The translations under genes and the position numbers were made by a program. Below are positions 1 through 5,101 of a DNA stretch of 5,101 nucleotides, piece after piece. Under the pieces are notes generated by a model. That model was not told the origin of the DNA, did not search any database, and saw only the letters and a program-made list of their open reading frames with translations. Source of the DNA: Pseudomonadota bacterium (GTDB lineage Bacteria > Desulfobacterota > Desulfobacteria > Desulfobacterales > RPRI01); NCBI GenBank assembly GCA_018819005.1, contig JAHJQU010000452.1:1-5101 (forward strand), read 5' to 3'. The first letter of the stretch is position 1. The number at the start of each line of letters is the position of its first letter.

Positions 1-630
1 AAACAGAAAAAAAATTATCACGCCGAGATTTACAGTCCAGAAGCCGGCATCTTTAAGAATCCTTATAATATTTCTTACATCATCCTTCATCAGGGAAAAC
101 ATGACGGACATCGTGATAAGGGAAAGAGGAAATGAAAAACCAAGGAAAAAGGTGTCGAGTTTCAGTTTCGGAAAAGAGACTATTTTTAAATACTCATTGT
201 TTGCAATCACGAGGCTCGATATTACAAGTCCCATTGAAAGACATAAAAGTGATGCCTGTTGAAACTTTTCTGAAACAGGCGCCTGCCTGAAAAAATTGTA
301 CGGAAAAACGGAAAATCTTCTGATCCTCACCGACTCCACAATGCCTGCAAGAAGAAGGGCGATAAACATCGAGACAAAATAGAATTTATAAAAAGCGCAT
401 ACCGCATAGCAGATTGCAAGCATGGAAAACAGAAATGCCTTTTTTGTAAGATGCTCCTTTTTCTCGGTAAAATAAAGGACTATGGTCCCGCCACTGCACA
501 AATTAAACAGGAATATATGCAGCCTTTCAAAGTTGTATGCTTTTCCGTTCGTGATAAAAAGGTGCAGAAAGCCGAAAAAAAGCGCAAGCGTCATTAAAAT
601 AATAAGGTTTGCTTTAAATTTTCCAGTCAT
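1..630 (-). CDS. Unrecognised multi-pass membrane protein, N-terminal 210 residues (runs off left edge)
   Basis: This reading frame is open from an ATG at 628-630 to the left edge, giving 210 residues without a stop. An in-frame TAA lies eight codons upstream, so this ATG is the first possible ATG start. The upstream sequence is A-rich with no clear Shine-Dalgarno (AGAAAG at most, too far away). Hydrophobic stretches that look like membrane segments lie at about residues 8-26, 37-54, 65-81, 83-98, 126-143, 160-180 and 198-210, joined by basic loops such as 101-106 (VRIRRF). This gives at least six or seven spans. I do not recognise the family. I see no His-rich haem or metal motif, no transporter signature and no nucleotide-binding motif. 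It could be a transporter-like or assembly-type integral membrane protein, but that is only inference. It sits 200 bp downstream of the SRPBCC-epimerase gene, separated by a palindromic repeat, so it probably has its own promoter. I am confident it is a real gene and have no functional call. Confidence 0.8.
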   Translation of the reverse strand, partial: MTGKFKANLIILMTLALFFGFLHLFITNGKAYNFERLHIFLFNLCSGGTIVLYFTEKKEHLTKKAFLFSMLAICYAVCAFYKFYFVSMFIALLLAGIVESVRIRRFSVFPYNFFRQAPVSEKFQQASLLCLSMGLVISSLVIANNEYLKIVSFPKLKLDTFFLGFSFPLSLITMSVMFSLMKDDVRNIIRILKDAGFWTVNLGVIIFFLF

Positions 631-652
631 TTCTATTTCAATTCTTTCTATT

Positions 653-663
653 TAGTGTCCATC
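653..663 (+). repeat. Extra copy of the palindrome end motif
   Basis: TAGTGTCCATC matches the outer end of the right arm of the neighbouring palindrome (TAGTTTCCATC, read on the minus strand from 833 to 823) at 10 of 11 positions. It is oriented like the left arm and lies 36 bases outside it. It could be the true left end of a longer (653-833) element, a remnant of a second copy, or chance. It falls in the untranslated leader of the membrane-protein gene. Confidence 0.35.
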
Positions 664-672
664 TTTAAACAA

Positions 673-678
673 ATTATA
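673..678 (-). promoter_or_regulatory. Candidate -10 box for the membrane-protein gene
   Basis: The minus strand carries a perfect TATAAT hexamer that ends 42 bases before the ATG at 630, which would give a leader of roughly 35 nt. The -35 region is poor: TTGGAA (692-697) is the best match but is only 13 bases away, and no better hexamer sits at 16-18. That TTGGAA lies inside the left arm of the neighbouring palindrome. This is a position- and motif-based guess for a sigma-70-type promoter. Confidence 0.3.
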
Positions 679-688
679 AACACAGTTA

Positions 689-832
689 AGTTTCCAATTC
701 GGAAATAGGCAATTTTGGGCAAGCTCAAGAAAATTAAGGGATTGCGCGGAGACATACGTATAGTATGTCGCACAAGAAATCCCGCAGATTGACGCCGAGA
801 TCGCTCAAAAGGGCAATTTCCGGATGGAAACT
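689..832. repeat. 144-bp imperfect palindrome, MITE-like or repetitive intergenic element
   Basis: The two arms are near mirror images. The ends are AGTTTCCA (689-696) and TGGAAACT (825-832). Next come CGGAAAT (700-706) against ATTTCCG (815-821), then TTTTG (713-717) against CAAAA (806-810). GGGATT (738-743) is offset by one base from AATCCC (778-783). The centre is GACATAC (751-757), a gtata loop, and GTATGTC (763-769). The centre of the ends (760.5) coincides with the centre of the core (760), so this is one structure and not scattered short repeats. It contains no transposase and no convincing gene. TA precedes the left end (687-688) and TA occurs at 832-833, so a TA target duplication of the mariner/IS630 kind is possible but unproven. 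Transcribed, it would fold into a long interrupted hairpin and could act as a terminator or RNA-stabilising structure after the fusion gene. Confidence 0.7.
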
Positions 833-2213
833 ATTTTCCAAGCAGATGAGATAAAGCGCCAGACAGATCGGGATTACGGAATCTGTAGCCTGTTTCAAGG
901 AGTTTTTCCGGCATAACCCTTGTGCTCGAAAGAAGAACCTCTCTTCCCATCTCTCCGAAAGCAAGATTTATTGCAGCAGCAGGAATTGAAAATACGGCCG
1001 GTCGCGAAAGGACCCGTCCGAGAGTCTTTGTAAACTCAAGGTTTGTTACCGGATTCGGAGAAACGACATTGACAGGTCCTGCAATTTTATTATCCGCAAG
1101 CACATGGAAAAAAGCGCCGACAACGTCATCAATACCGATCCAGCTCATAAACTGGGCGCCCGATGCTATCTTTCCGCCGAGACCGGCCCTGAAAGGAAGA
1201 AGCAGCCTCGAAAGAGCTCCTCCGGCAGGACTTAAGGCAATTCCAATCCGCATGAAGGCAACTCTTATTCCTGCGTTAACTGCAACCTGCGCTGATTTTT
1301 CCCATTCATTGCATACCTTTGAAATGAAGTCGTCTCCCGGCAAATCATCTTCCGTAAGCGAATTATCTCCACGGTTCCCATAGAATCCTATGGCTGAAGC
1401 GCATATAAGCACAGGTGGCGGAGACGAAAGTTTCGATATTGTATCTGCAATAAGAGATGTTCCCTTAGTCCGGCTTTCAATTATTCGTCTCTTCTTCTCA
1501 TCGGTCCACCGGCCTTCACCTATATGCTCGCCTGCAAGATGAATGACTGCATCTACTCCGTCAAAAACCGAAGGATCAAGCCTTTTTTTCTCGGGATCCC
1601 AGAACGCCTCACCTTTTTCCAATAAAGGGGTTCTCCTCACAAGGGTATGGACAATGTGCCCGCCTGTCGTAAAAAAGGGGATCAGAGCTGAGCCGAGGAG
1701 ACCGCTTGTGCCGGTCATGAGTATCTTCATCGGTCTCCTGATATCTTTTCTGGAAAGCTGAAGGATTATATCTTGCACTGTGGTAGCATGACGGTATTTG
1801 AATATTCTTGCGAGTTTTGCCTTAACAGATGGGCCTCCAATCAGATTTCCGAACGGGTAAAAAGGGAGCGCGTAATCGATGCGGTCTTCAAAAAAAGAGC
1901 TTTCAGGACCGTCAGGCTCAAAGCTGTGGGTATGCACCCAGTTGGAAAAAGGGCCTTTTACCTGCCTGTCCCTGAAAAGACGGTTTTCTTCGTAGTCGGT
2001 GTGCTCGGCCGTCCATTTGTAGGGGAAAGGGCCTGCCTTCATTTCAAGCACCGCCCTTGCGCCACTTTCAATTCCACCTTTTCTTTCAATAACGCGGATA
2101 GGATCCCAGGGAGGGCTGAGCCTTTCGAGAGCGCCAGGTCTTGAGTGCCATTTGAATACCTCTTCAACAGGGGCATTTATACGCGTCTTTTTTATGAAAG
2201 TTTCCGTTTTCAT
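831..2213 (-). CDS. SRPBCC domain fused to TIGR01777-family NAD(P)-dependent epimerase/oxidoreductase
   Basis: This is a 460-residue cytosolic protein with two parts. Residues 1 to about 150 are an SRPBCC (START-like, helix-grip) domain, beginning with the typical phrase TRINAPVEEVFKWHSRPGALERLSPPW. From residue 162 there is an extended short-chain dehydrogenase (Rossmann) domain. It has the dinucleotide loop GTSGLLG (168-174), HLAGE (225-229), a SAIGFYG block (273-279), RIGIALS (322-328) and SWIGIDDV (357-364). The C-terminal part from about 408 (VFSIPAAAI..) looks like the DUF1731 tail found in YfcH/TIGR01777 proteins, which supports full length. The family is predicted to bind NAD(P); substrates are unknown, and the SRPBCC half suggests a hydrophobic ligand. 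The ATG at 2211-2213 fits the usual start of the SRPBCC domain, although no Shine-Dalgarno is visible before it. An internal Met162 at 1728-1730 has AGGAG upstream. The stop (TAG, 831-833) overlaps the end of a palindromic repeat. The fusion is known in bacteria. Family certain; reaction unknown. Confidence 0.93.
   Translation of the reverse strand: MKTETFIKKTRINAPVEEVFKWHSRPGALERLSPPWDPIRVIERKGGIESGARAVLEMKAGPFPYKWTAEHTDYEENRLFRDRQVKGPFSNWVHTHSFEPDGPESSFFEDRIDYALPFYPFGNLIGGPSVKAKLARIFKYRHATTVQDIILQLSRKDIRRPMKILMTGTSGLLGSALIPFFTTGGHIVHTLVRRTPLLEKGEAFWDPEKKRLDPSVFDGVDAVIHLAGEHIGEGRWTDEKKRRIIESRTKGTSLIADTISKLSSPPPVLICASAIGFYGNRGDNSLTEDDLPGDDFISKVCNEWEKSAQVAVNAGIRVAFMRIGIALSPAGGALSRLLLPFRAGLGGKIASGAQFMSWIGIDDVVGAFFHVLADNKIAGPVNVVSPNPVTNLEFTKTLGRVLSRPAVFSIPAAAINLAFGEMGREVLLSSTRVMPEKLLETGYRFRNPDLSGALSHLLGK
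1735..1739 (-). promoter_or_regulatory. Possible internal ribosome binding site before the epimerase domain
   Basis: On the minus strand AGGAG is followed by ACCG and then the ATG of Met162 (1728-1730), the first residue of the Rossmann domain (MKILMTG). This is a much better Shine-Dalgarno than anything before the annotated start at 2213. The same bases encode Arg159-Arg160 with AGG AGA, so the match may be incidental. If used, it would make a stand-alone 299-residue epimerase, the usual length of unfused members of the family. Confidence 0.35.
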
Positions 2214-2234
2214 ATTGGATTTTCTGAGACTTTT

Positions 2235-2386
2235 GAGCCAATTGCAGAAGTACCAAAAGTCGTCACTCCCACGAAAGTGGGAGTCCAGACCCTATTAATA
2301 ATACTGGATAGCGCGAGTGCTTCACTTCGTGCCCCGCATTCGCGGGAATGACAAACATACAAATATACGAGTTTTGCAATTGGCCC
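2235..2386. repeat. Nested palindromic intergenic element with 10-bp outer inverted repeats
   Basis: GCCAATTGCA (2237-2246) and TGCAATTGGC (2375-2384) are perfect inverted repeats. Pairing extends inward through GAA/TTT with one wobble. Between them sits a second, inner inverted pair that forms the REP-like core. A further perfect pair, GACTTTTG (2228-2235) and CAAAAGTC (2254-2261), brackets the left outer repeat. The element fills most of the 219-bp space between the kinase and the fusion gene and has no coding potential that I can support. I see no flanking target duplication. It may end or attenuate kinase transcription, but that is inference. Confidence 0.65.
2262..2353. repeat. REP-like core of the GTCATTCCCGCGAA type
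   Basis: The left half has GTCACTCCCACGAAAGTGGG, in which ACTCCCAC (2265-2272) pairs perfectly with GTGGGAGT (2277-2284) across a GAAA loop. The right half, read on the minus strand, gives GTCATTCCCGCGAATGCGGG, with CCCGC (2333-2337) pairing with GCGGG (2342-2346). The two halves face each other, so each forms a hairpin and together they form a larger stem. This closely resembles the widespread proteobacterial intergenic repeat 'GTCATTCCCGCGAAAGCGGGAATCC', here with the left half drifted. On the minus-strand transcript the 8-bp stem is followed by GACGACTTTTGG, so it might also terminate transcription weakly. Confidence 0.7.
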
Positions 2387-2432
2387 TTTTATTTTAGGAA
2401 ATAATTAAAGCATCCTTCGGGATAAGATATGG

Positions 2433-4619
2433 TTAACTTGCCGGAAGCTTTACAACAAACTTCGCACCGCCTCCTTTTGGATTTTCATTATCTATGTTCC
2501 CATCATGCTTGCTGACAATTTCATGGCATAAAAAAAGCCCGAGTCCTGTCCCTTTTCCAACATCCTTTGTCGTAAAAAAGGGTTTAAAAATATCCTGGCG
2601 AATCGACTCAGGGACTCCAGGGCCATTATCTTCGCATTCAAAAACGGCCTGTTTTCGCATCTTGTCGTAATATGTTGTAATATTAATCCTGCCGCTTTCT
2701 TCACCAACCGCCTGAAAGGCATTCAATATTATATTAAGAAACACCTGGCCTAAATTTGCGAAATTCCCCTTGATGTCCGGAAGATTTTCATCATAATTTT
2801 CGTCAATTTCAACATTACTCTGCTTTATTTTGCTGTTAAGAATTCTTAAAGCATCCTTGACAGCATGGTTCATATTGATTGTCTCAAACTGGCTCTGGCT
2901 TTGCCTCGAAAGACCCAGAAGGCTCGCAACAACCCCCTTTGCTCTTCCGAGCTCCTTTATTGCAAACTTCATGTCTTCAATTAAATTCTGGTCAGGAGGA
3001 GATTCCCTGTCCCATTTTTCAAGATCTTCTATTGTGGACTGAACGAGGCTTGTACTGCTTGAAAGAGGATTGTTAATTTCATGCGCAACCCCCGCAACGA
3101 GCTGGCCAATAGCCGCAAGGCTTTGGGCCCTTATTAATTGTTCCTGAGCACTTTCTTTTTCAAGAAGGGCGTTTTTCAGATCGCGGGTTCTTTCTTCAAT
3201 TTTTTCTTCAAGATTTTTATTAAAATCATCAATGACTCTGTAAGATATGGTGTTCTGAACAGCAAGCGCGCTTTGCATGGAAAGGGTTTCCAGCAGGTCG
3301 AGATCTTCCCGGGTATAGAGTCCTCCGGAGAGTTTTTCCCCAAGAATAATAAAACCATTCAAAGATTCCTTGAAAATCATCGGCAATGCAATTTCAATAT
3401 TCATCGTATCCATTAAAGAAAGCACGTTTTGTATTTCTGCATCACCGGATCGTTCCATGAGATTTTTTCTTATAAGAGGCCTCCTGCACTTTGCCATGAG
3501 CTCAACAAGGAGCGAATCATCTGCGATAAAAGACTCTTTGCCGGAAAATATATGGCTCCCTTTGGCCGATGAAATAGTAAAACCCGAACCTGCCGGATTT
3601 TTCAGATACAGGGCACAACTATCTATCCTGATGGCATTCATGACGGTCTCTGTAAGCAGTCTCCCGATTTCCTTAAAATCAAGCACAGAGGCTATCATCA
3701 GGCTTACATGTTTAATTGCCTGTTGATAATTGTACTTTTCTTTGAAAAAGACCCTGTCGGCCAAATTTTGAATTTGCGTTTTCAGCGGTCCGAAAATAAA
3801 GGTGATTATAAAGAAAAAGATTACAGGAAGATAAATTGAATCGGTAAAATAGAAATTTTTAAAAATCTTGTCCGCCGATATAACAATCAGAGCGTAAATG
3901 CCGGTAAGAGAAGCTGTTAAAAGAGAATAAACGATACCCTTTTCTATGATGGTTCCCATATCAAGAAGATCGTACTTAAAAAGCCCGATAGCAAAAAAAA
4001 CAAGAGGGATAAAACTCAAATTGCCCGGCGGATAGACGGGATAACCGAGTATCGGCAGAACATTCAGTCCGTTCATAAGGCCCATAAATCCAAATCCGGT
4101 AAAAACATATTTCAGCTTGTTTTTCCTGATACTGCTTTTTTCTTTCATGATCGCAGCATACAGTATGATCAGTACGTATATGATCACAAGCAGGCTCACC
4201 AGGCCGAATAACGGATAGAGCTTTCCGGCTTTCGCAAAGTAGCCGAAATAATATCTGTGCATAGATTCTATATATAACGGCGTTGGAGTGATACACATCA
4301 GAACGAAAGCGCCGGCATAGGCAAAACCTGTAAGCCATCTGCGGTTATTGATGTTCAGATATGAATGAAAAAAATGAATATACACTGGAAACAGATATAC
4401 TATCAGAAAATGATCGGTGCGGCTGATAAAAAGCGCGGTTGCTTCGGATTTTACATTCAAAACAAGGAAGATATCTATATAAAGGAGTGATCCCAAAAAG
4501 CAGAGAATGAAGAAAAGAAAATTGGCCTCTGTTTTCTTGCCGCGTATAACGGTCAAAGCGGCTAAACCGAGAAAACAGCACAAAGTCAACAAAGGTGGAA
4601 TGCTGTAAGGATTTATCAT
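2433..4619 (-). CDS. Membrane-bound sensor histidine kinase: multi-TM sensor, GAF, HisKA, HATPase
   Basis: This is a 728-residue inner-membrane sensor of a two-component system. The N-terminal third holds about nine hydrophobic segments (roughly 5-25, 33-54, 70-88, 96-112, 135-158, 170-190, 201-215, 228-248, 262-279). The first seven, ending in YPPGN (196-200) and FKYDLLDMG, resemble the 7TM sensor region of histidine kinases (PF16927 type). A GAF-like domain follows at about 302-458, then a coiled coil at 464-500. The HisKA domain has the phospho-acceptor His513 in VAHEINNPL. The ATPase domain has the N box (LNAFQAV, Asn633), the G1 box DNGPG (664-668), the F box FKPFFTT (678-684), the G2 box GKGTGLGL (688-695) and a GGGAKF tail (716-721). 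All catalytic motifs are intact, so it should be active. The H-box and ATPase motifs are of the NtrB/ZraS-like class, whose partners are often NtrC-type regulators, but no regulator is encoded here. The start overlaps the recN stop. No strong Shine-Dalgarno is visible, which fits translational coupling. The signal sensed is unknown. Confidence 0.95.
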   Translation of the reverse strand: MINPYSIPPLLTLCCFLGLAALTVIRGKKTEANFLFFILCFLGSLLYIDIFLVLNVKSEATALFISRTDHFLIVYLFPVYIHFFHSYLNINNRRWLTGFAYAGAFVLMCITPTPLYIESMHRYYFGYFAKAGKLYPLFGLVSLLVIIYVLIILYAAIMKEKSSIRKNKLKYVFTGFGFMGLMNGLNVLPILGYPVYPPGNLSFIPLVFFAIGLFKYDLLDMGTIIEKGIVYSLLTASLTGIYALIVISADKIFKNFYFTDSIYLPVIFFFIITFIFGPLKTQIQNLADRVFFKEKYNYQQAIKHVSLMIASVLDFKEIGRLLTETVMNAIRIDSCALYLKNPAGSGFTISSAKGSHIFSGKESFIADDSLLVELMAKCRRPLIRKNLMERSGDAEIQNVLSLMDTMNIEIALPMIFKESLNGFIILGEKLSGGLYTREDLDLLETLSMQSALAVQNTISYRVIDDFNKNLEEKIEERTRDLKNALLEKESAQEQLIRAQSLAAIGQLVAGVAHEINNPLSSSTSLVQSTIEDLEKWDRESPPDQNLIEDMKFAIKELGRAKGVVASLLGLSRQSQSQFETINMNHAVKDALRILNSKIKQSNVEIDENYDENLPDIKGNFANLGQVFLNIILNAFQAVGEESGRINITTYYDKMRKQAVFECEDNGPGVPESIRQDIFKPFFTTKDVGKGTGLGLFLCHEIVSKHDGNIDNENPKGGGAKFVVKLPAS
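4616..4619 (-). promoter_or_regulatory. ATGA stop-start overlap between recN and the kinase gene
   Basis: The kinase ATG (4617-4619) and the recN TGA (4616-4618) share bases, so reading on the minus strand gives ATGA. With no good Shine-Dalgarno before the kinase ATG (only GAAAG three bases away), re-initiation by ribosomes finishing recN is the likely way the kinase is translated. It also implies that the two genes share a transcript. Confidence 0.85.
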
Positions 4620-5101
4620 ATGCTTTCAAGCATCTCACGTGCGTGAGCGATTGTTGCCCTGGTGATTTTCTCACCCCCGAGCATTCTTGCTATTTCTTCT
4701 ATTCGTTCATTTTCGGCCAACGGCGCAATAATTGTTTTTGTTCTTCCCCCTGATACATGTTTCGAAATCCTGAAATGATGGTCACCGAATCTGGCAATCT
4801 GCGGAAGATGCGTAATACAGATTATCTGGTGATGCCGGGAAAGAGAAGCCATTTTTCTGCCGACAACTTCAGCCACCCCTCCCCCTATACCGGCGTCAAC
4901 CTCGTCAAAAACTATAGTCTCAACCGACCCGGAACCGGCAAGAAGGGCTTTTAATGACAGCACAACTCTTGAAAGCTCACCTCCTGAGGCGATTGCGGAC
5001 AAAGGCTTAAGAGCCTCCCCAACGTTTGGAGCAATTATAAATTCTGCCCTGTCAATACCTGTTTCACCTGCCGCATTACCATCAACAACAAGGAAGAGAT
5101 C
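4616..5101 (-). CDS. recN: DNA repair protein RecN, C-terminal 161 residues (runs off right edge)
   Basis: RecN is an SMC-like ATPase that acts early at DNA double-strand breaks, holding ends or sister DNAs together for RecA-dependent repair. The window holds its C-terminal ATPase lobe. The phrase AEFIIAPNVGEALKPLSAIA leads into the ABC signature SGGELSR (fragment residues 39-45). Walker B follows as TIVFDEVDAGIGG (62-74, with Asp66-Glu67), then the switch/H-loop histidine in ITHLPQIA (His98). The tail ends in the usual short helices (IEEIARMLGG.., AREMLESI). The frame is open to the right edge, and a full RecN is about 550-570 residues, so roughly 400 N-terminal residues, including Walker A and the coiled coil, lie beyond the window. 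The C-terminal length is normal and all visible ATPase residues are intact. The TTG at 5000-5002 is an internal leucine codon, not a start. In many bacteria recN is SOS-controlled; its promoter is outside this window. Confidence 0.97.
   Translation of the reverse strand, partial: DLFLVVDGNAAGETGIDRAEFIIAPNVGEALKPLSAIASGGELSRVVLSLKALLAGSGSVETIVFDEVDAGIGGGVAEVVGRKMASLSRHHQIICITHLPQIARFGDHHFRISKHVSGGRTKTIIAPLAENERIEEIARMLGGEKITRATIAHAREMLESI

Noticed and set aside
7..14. Run of eight A at the left edge as a possible frameshift site.
   Set aside because: It encodes Ile-Phe-Phe within a hydrophobic segment, and both the frame and hydrophobicity continue to the edge without disruption.
734..964. 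Minus-strand 76-residue frame running from inside the epimerase gene into the palindrome.
   Set aside because: It overlaps the 3' end of a well-supported gene in another frame and ends within the repeat; it is an open frame created by the element and has no ribosome binding site.
922..2351. Several plus-strand open frames opposite the SRPBCC-epimerase gene.
   Set aside because: They mirror the coding strand of a gene with clear family motifs; none shows a domain or start signal of its own.
2262..2353. Possible CRISPR-like repeat pair.
   Set aside because: The two copies are inverted, there are only two, and they differ; this is a palindromic intergenic repeat, not an array.
2400..2423. Small hairpin ATCC-CGAA-GGAT followed by a T-rich stretch just after the kinase stop, as an intrinsic terminator.
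   Set aside because: The stem is only four base pairs with little GC and no uninterrupted T run, too weak to call a terminator.
2830..3726. Plus-strand open frames opposite the histidine kinase.
   Set aside because: These are antisense shadows of the GAF and HisKA coding region, with no independent support.
3976..4674. Minus-strand frames of 120 and 109 residues overlapping the kinase N-terminus.
   Set aside because: They lie in alternative frames on the same strand as the kinase membrane segments; the kinase frame carries the recognisable domain order.

Overview
The window reads as an ordinary stretch of bacterial chromosome with all four recognisable genes on the minus strand. From high to low coordinate, in the direction of transcription, they are the 3' end of recN (cut by the right edge), a 728-residue membrane sensor histidine kinase, a 460-residue fusion of an SRPBCC lipid-binding-like domain to a TIGR01777-type NAD(P)-dependent epimerase/oxidoreductase, and the first 210 residues of an unrecognised multi-pass membrane protein (cut by the left edge). 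Moderate base composition, the style of the kinase and fusion protein, and the kinds of intergenic palindromes suggest a mesophilic Thermodesulfobacteriota (former Deltaproteobacteria, Desulfobacterales-like) genome. That placement is an impression, not a measured result.

Layout. RecN and the kinase share the four bases ATGA (4616-4619), so they are probably co-transcribed and translationally coupled. The kinase is followed by a 219-bp spacer (2214-2432) that is mostly a nested palindromic repeat: 10-bp outer inverted repeats around a core of the common 'GTCATTCCCGCGAA..' type. The fusion gene follows. Its annotated start has no visible Shine-Dalgarno sequence, whereas an internal Met at the exact start of the epimerase domain has AGGAG four bases upstream. 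Between the fusion gene and the membrane-protein gene (631-830) lies a second palindromic element of about 144 bp. It is symmetric around GACATAC-gtata-GTATGTC, and its right end overlaps the fusion gene's stop codon. A good -10 hexamer (TATAAT) for the membrane-protein gene lies just outside its left end. There is no gene-free stretch longer than 300 bases.

How the genes might work together. RecN repairs double-strand breaks. The kinase would sense a membrane or intracellular cue and signal to a response regulator not present here. The SRPBCC-epimerase is a metabolic enzyme of unknown substrate. Apart from the recN-kinase overlap, nothing in the sequence ties these into one pathway. I see no CRISPR array, transposase, toxin-antitoxin pair, phage gene or RNA gene. 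The most unusual material is in the two intergenic palindromes and the internal start signal of the fusion gene, not in a new multi-gene system.
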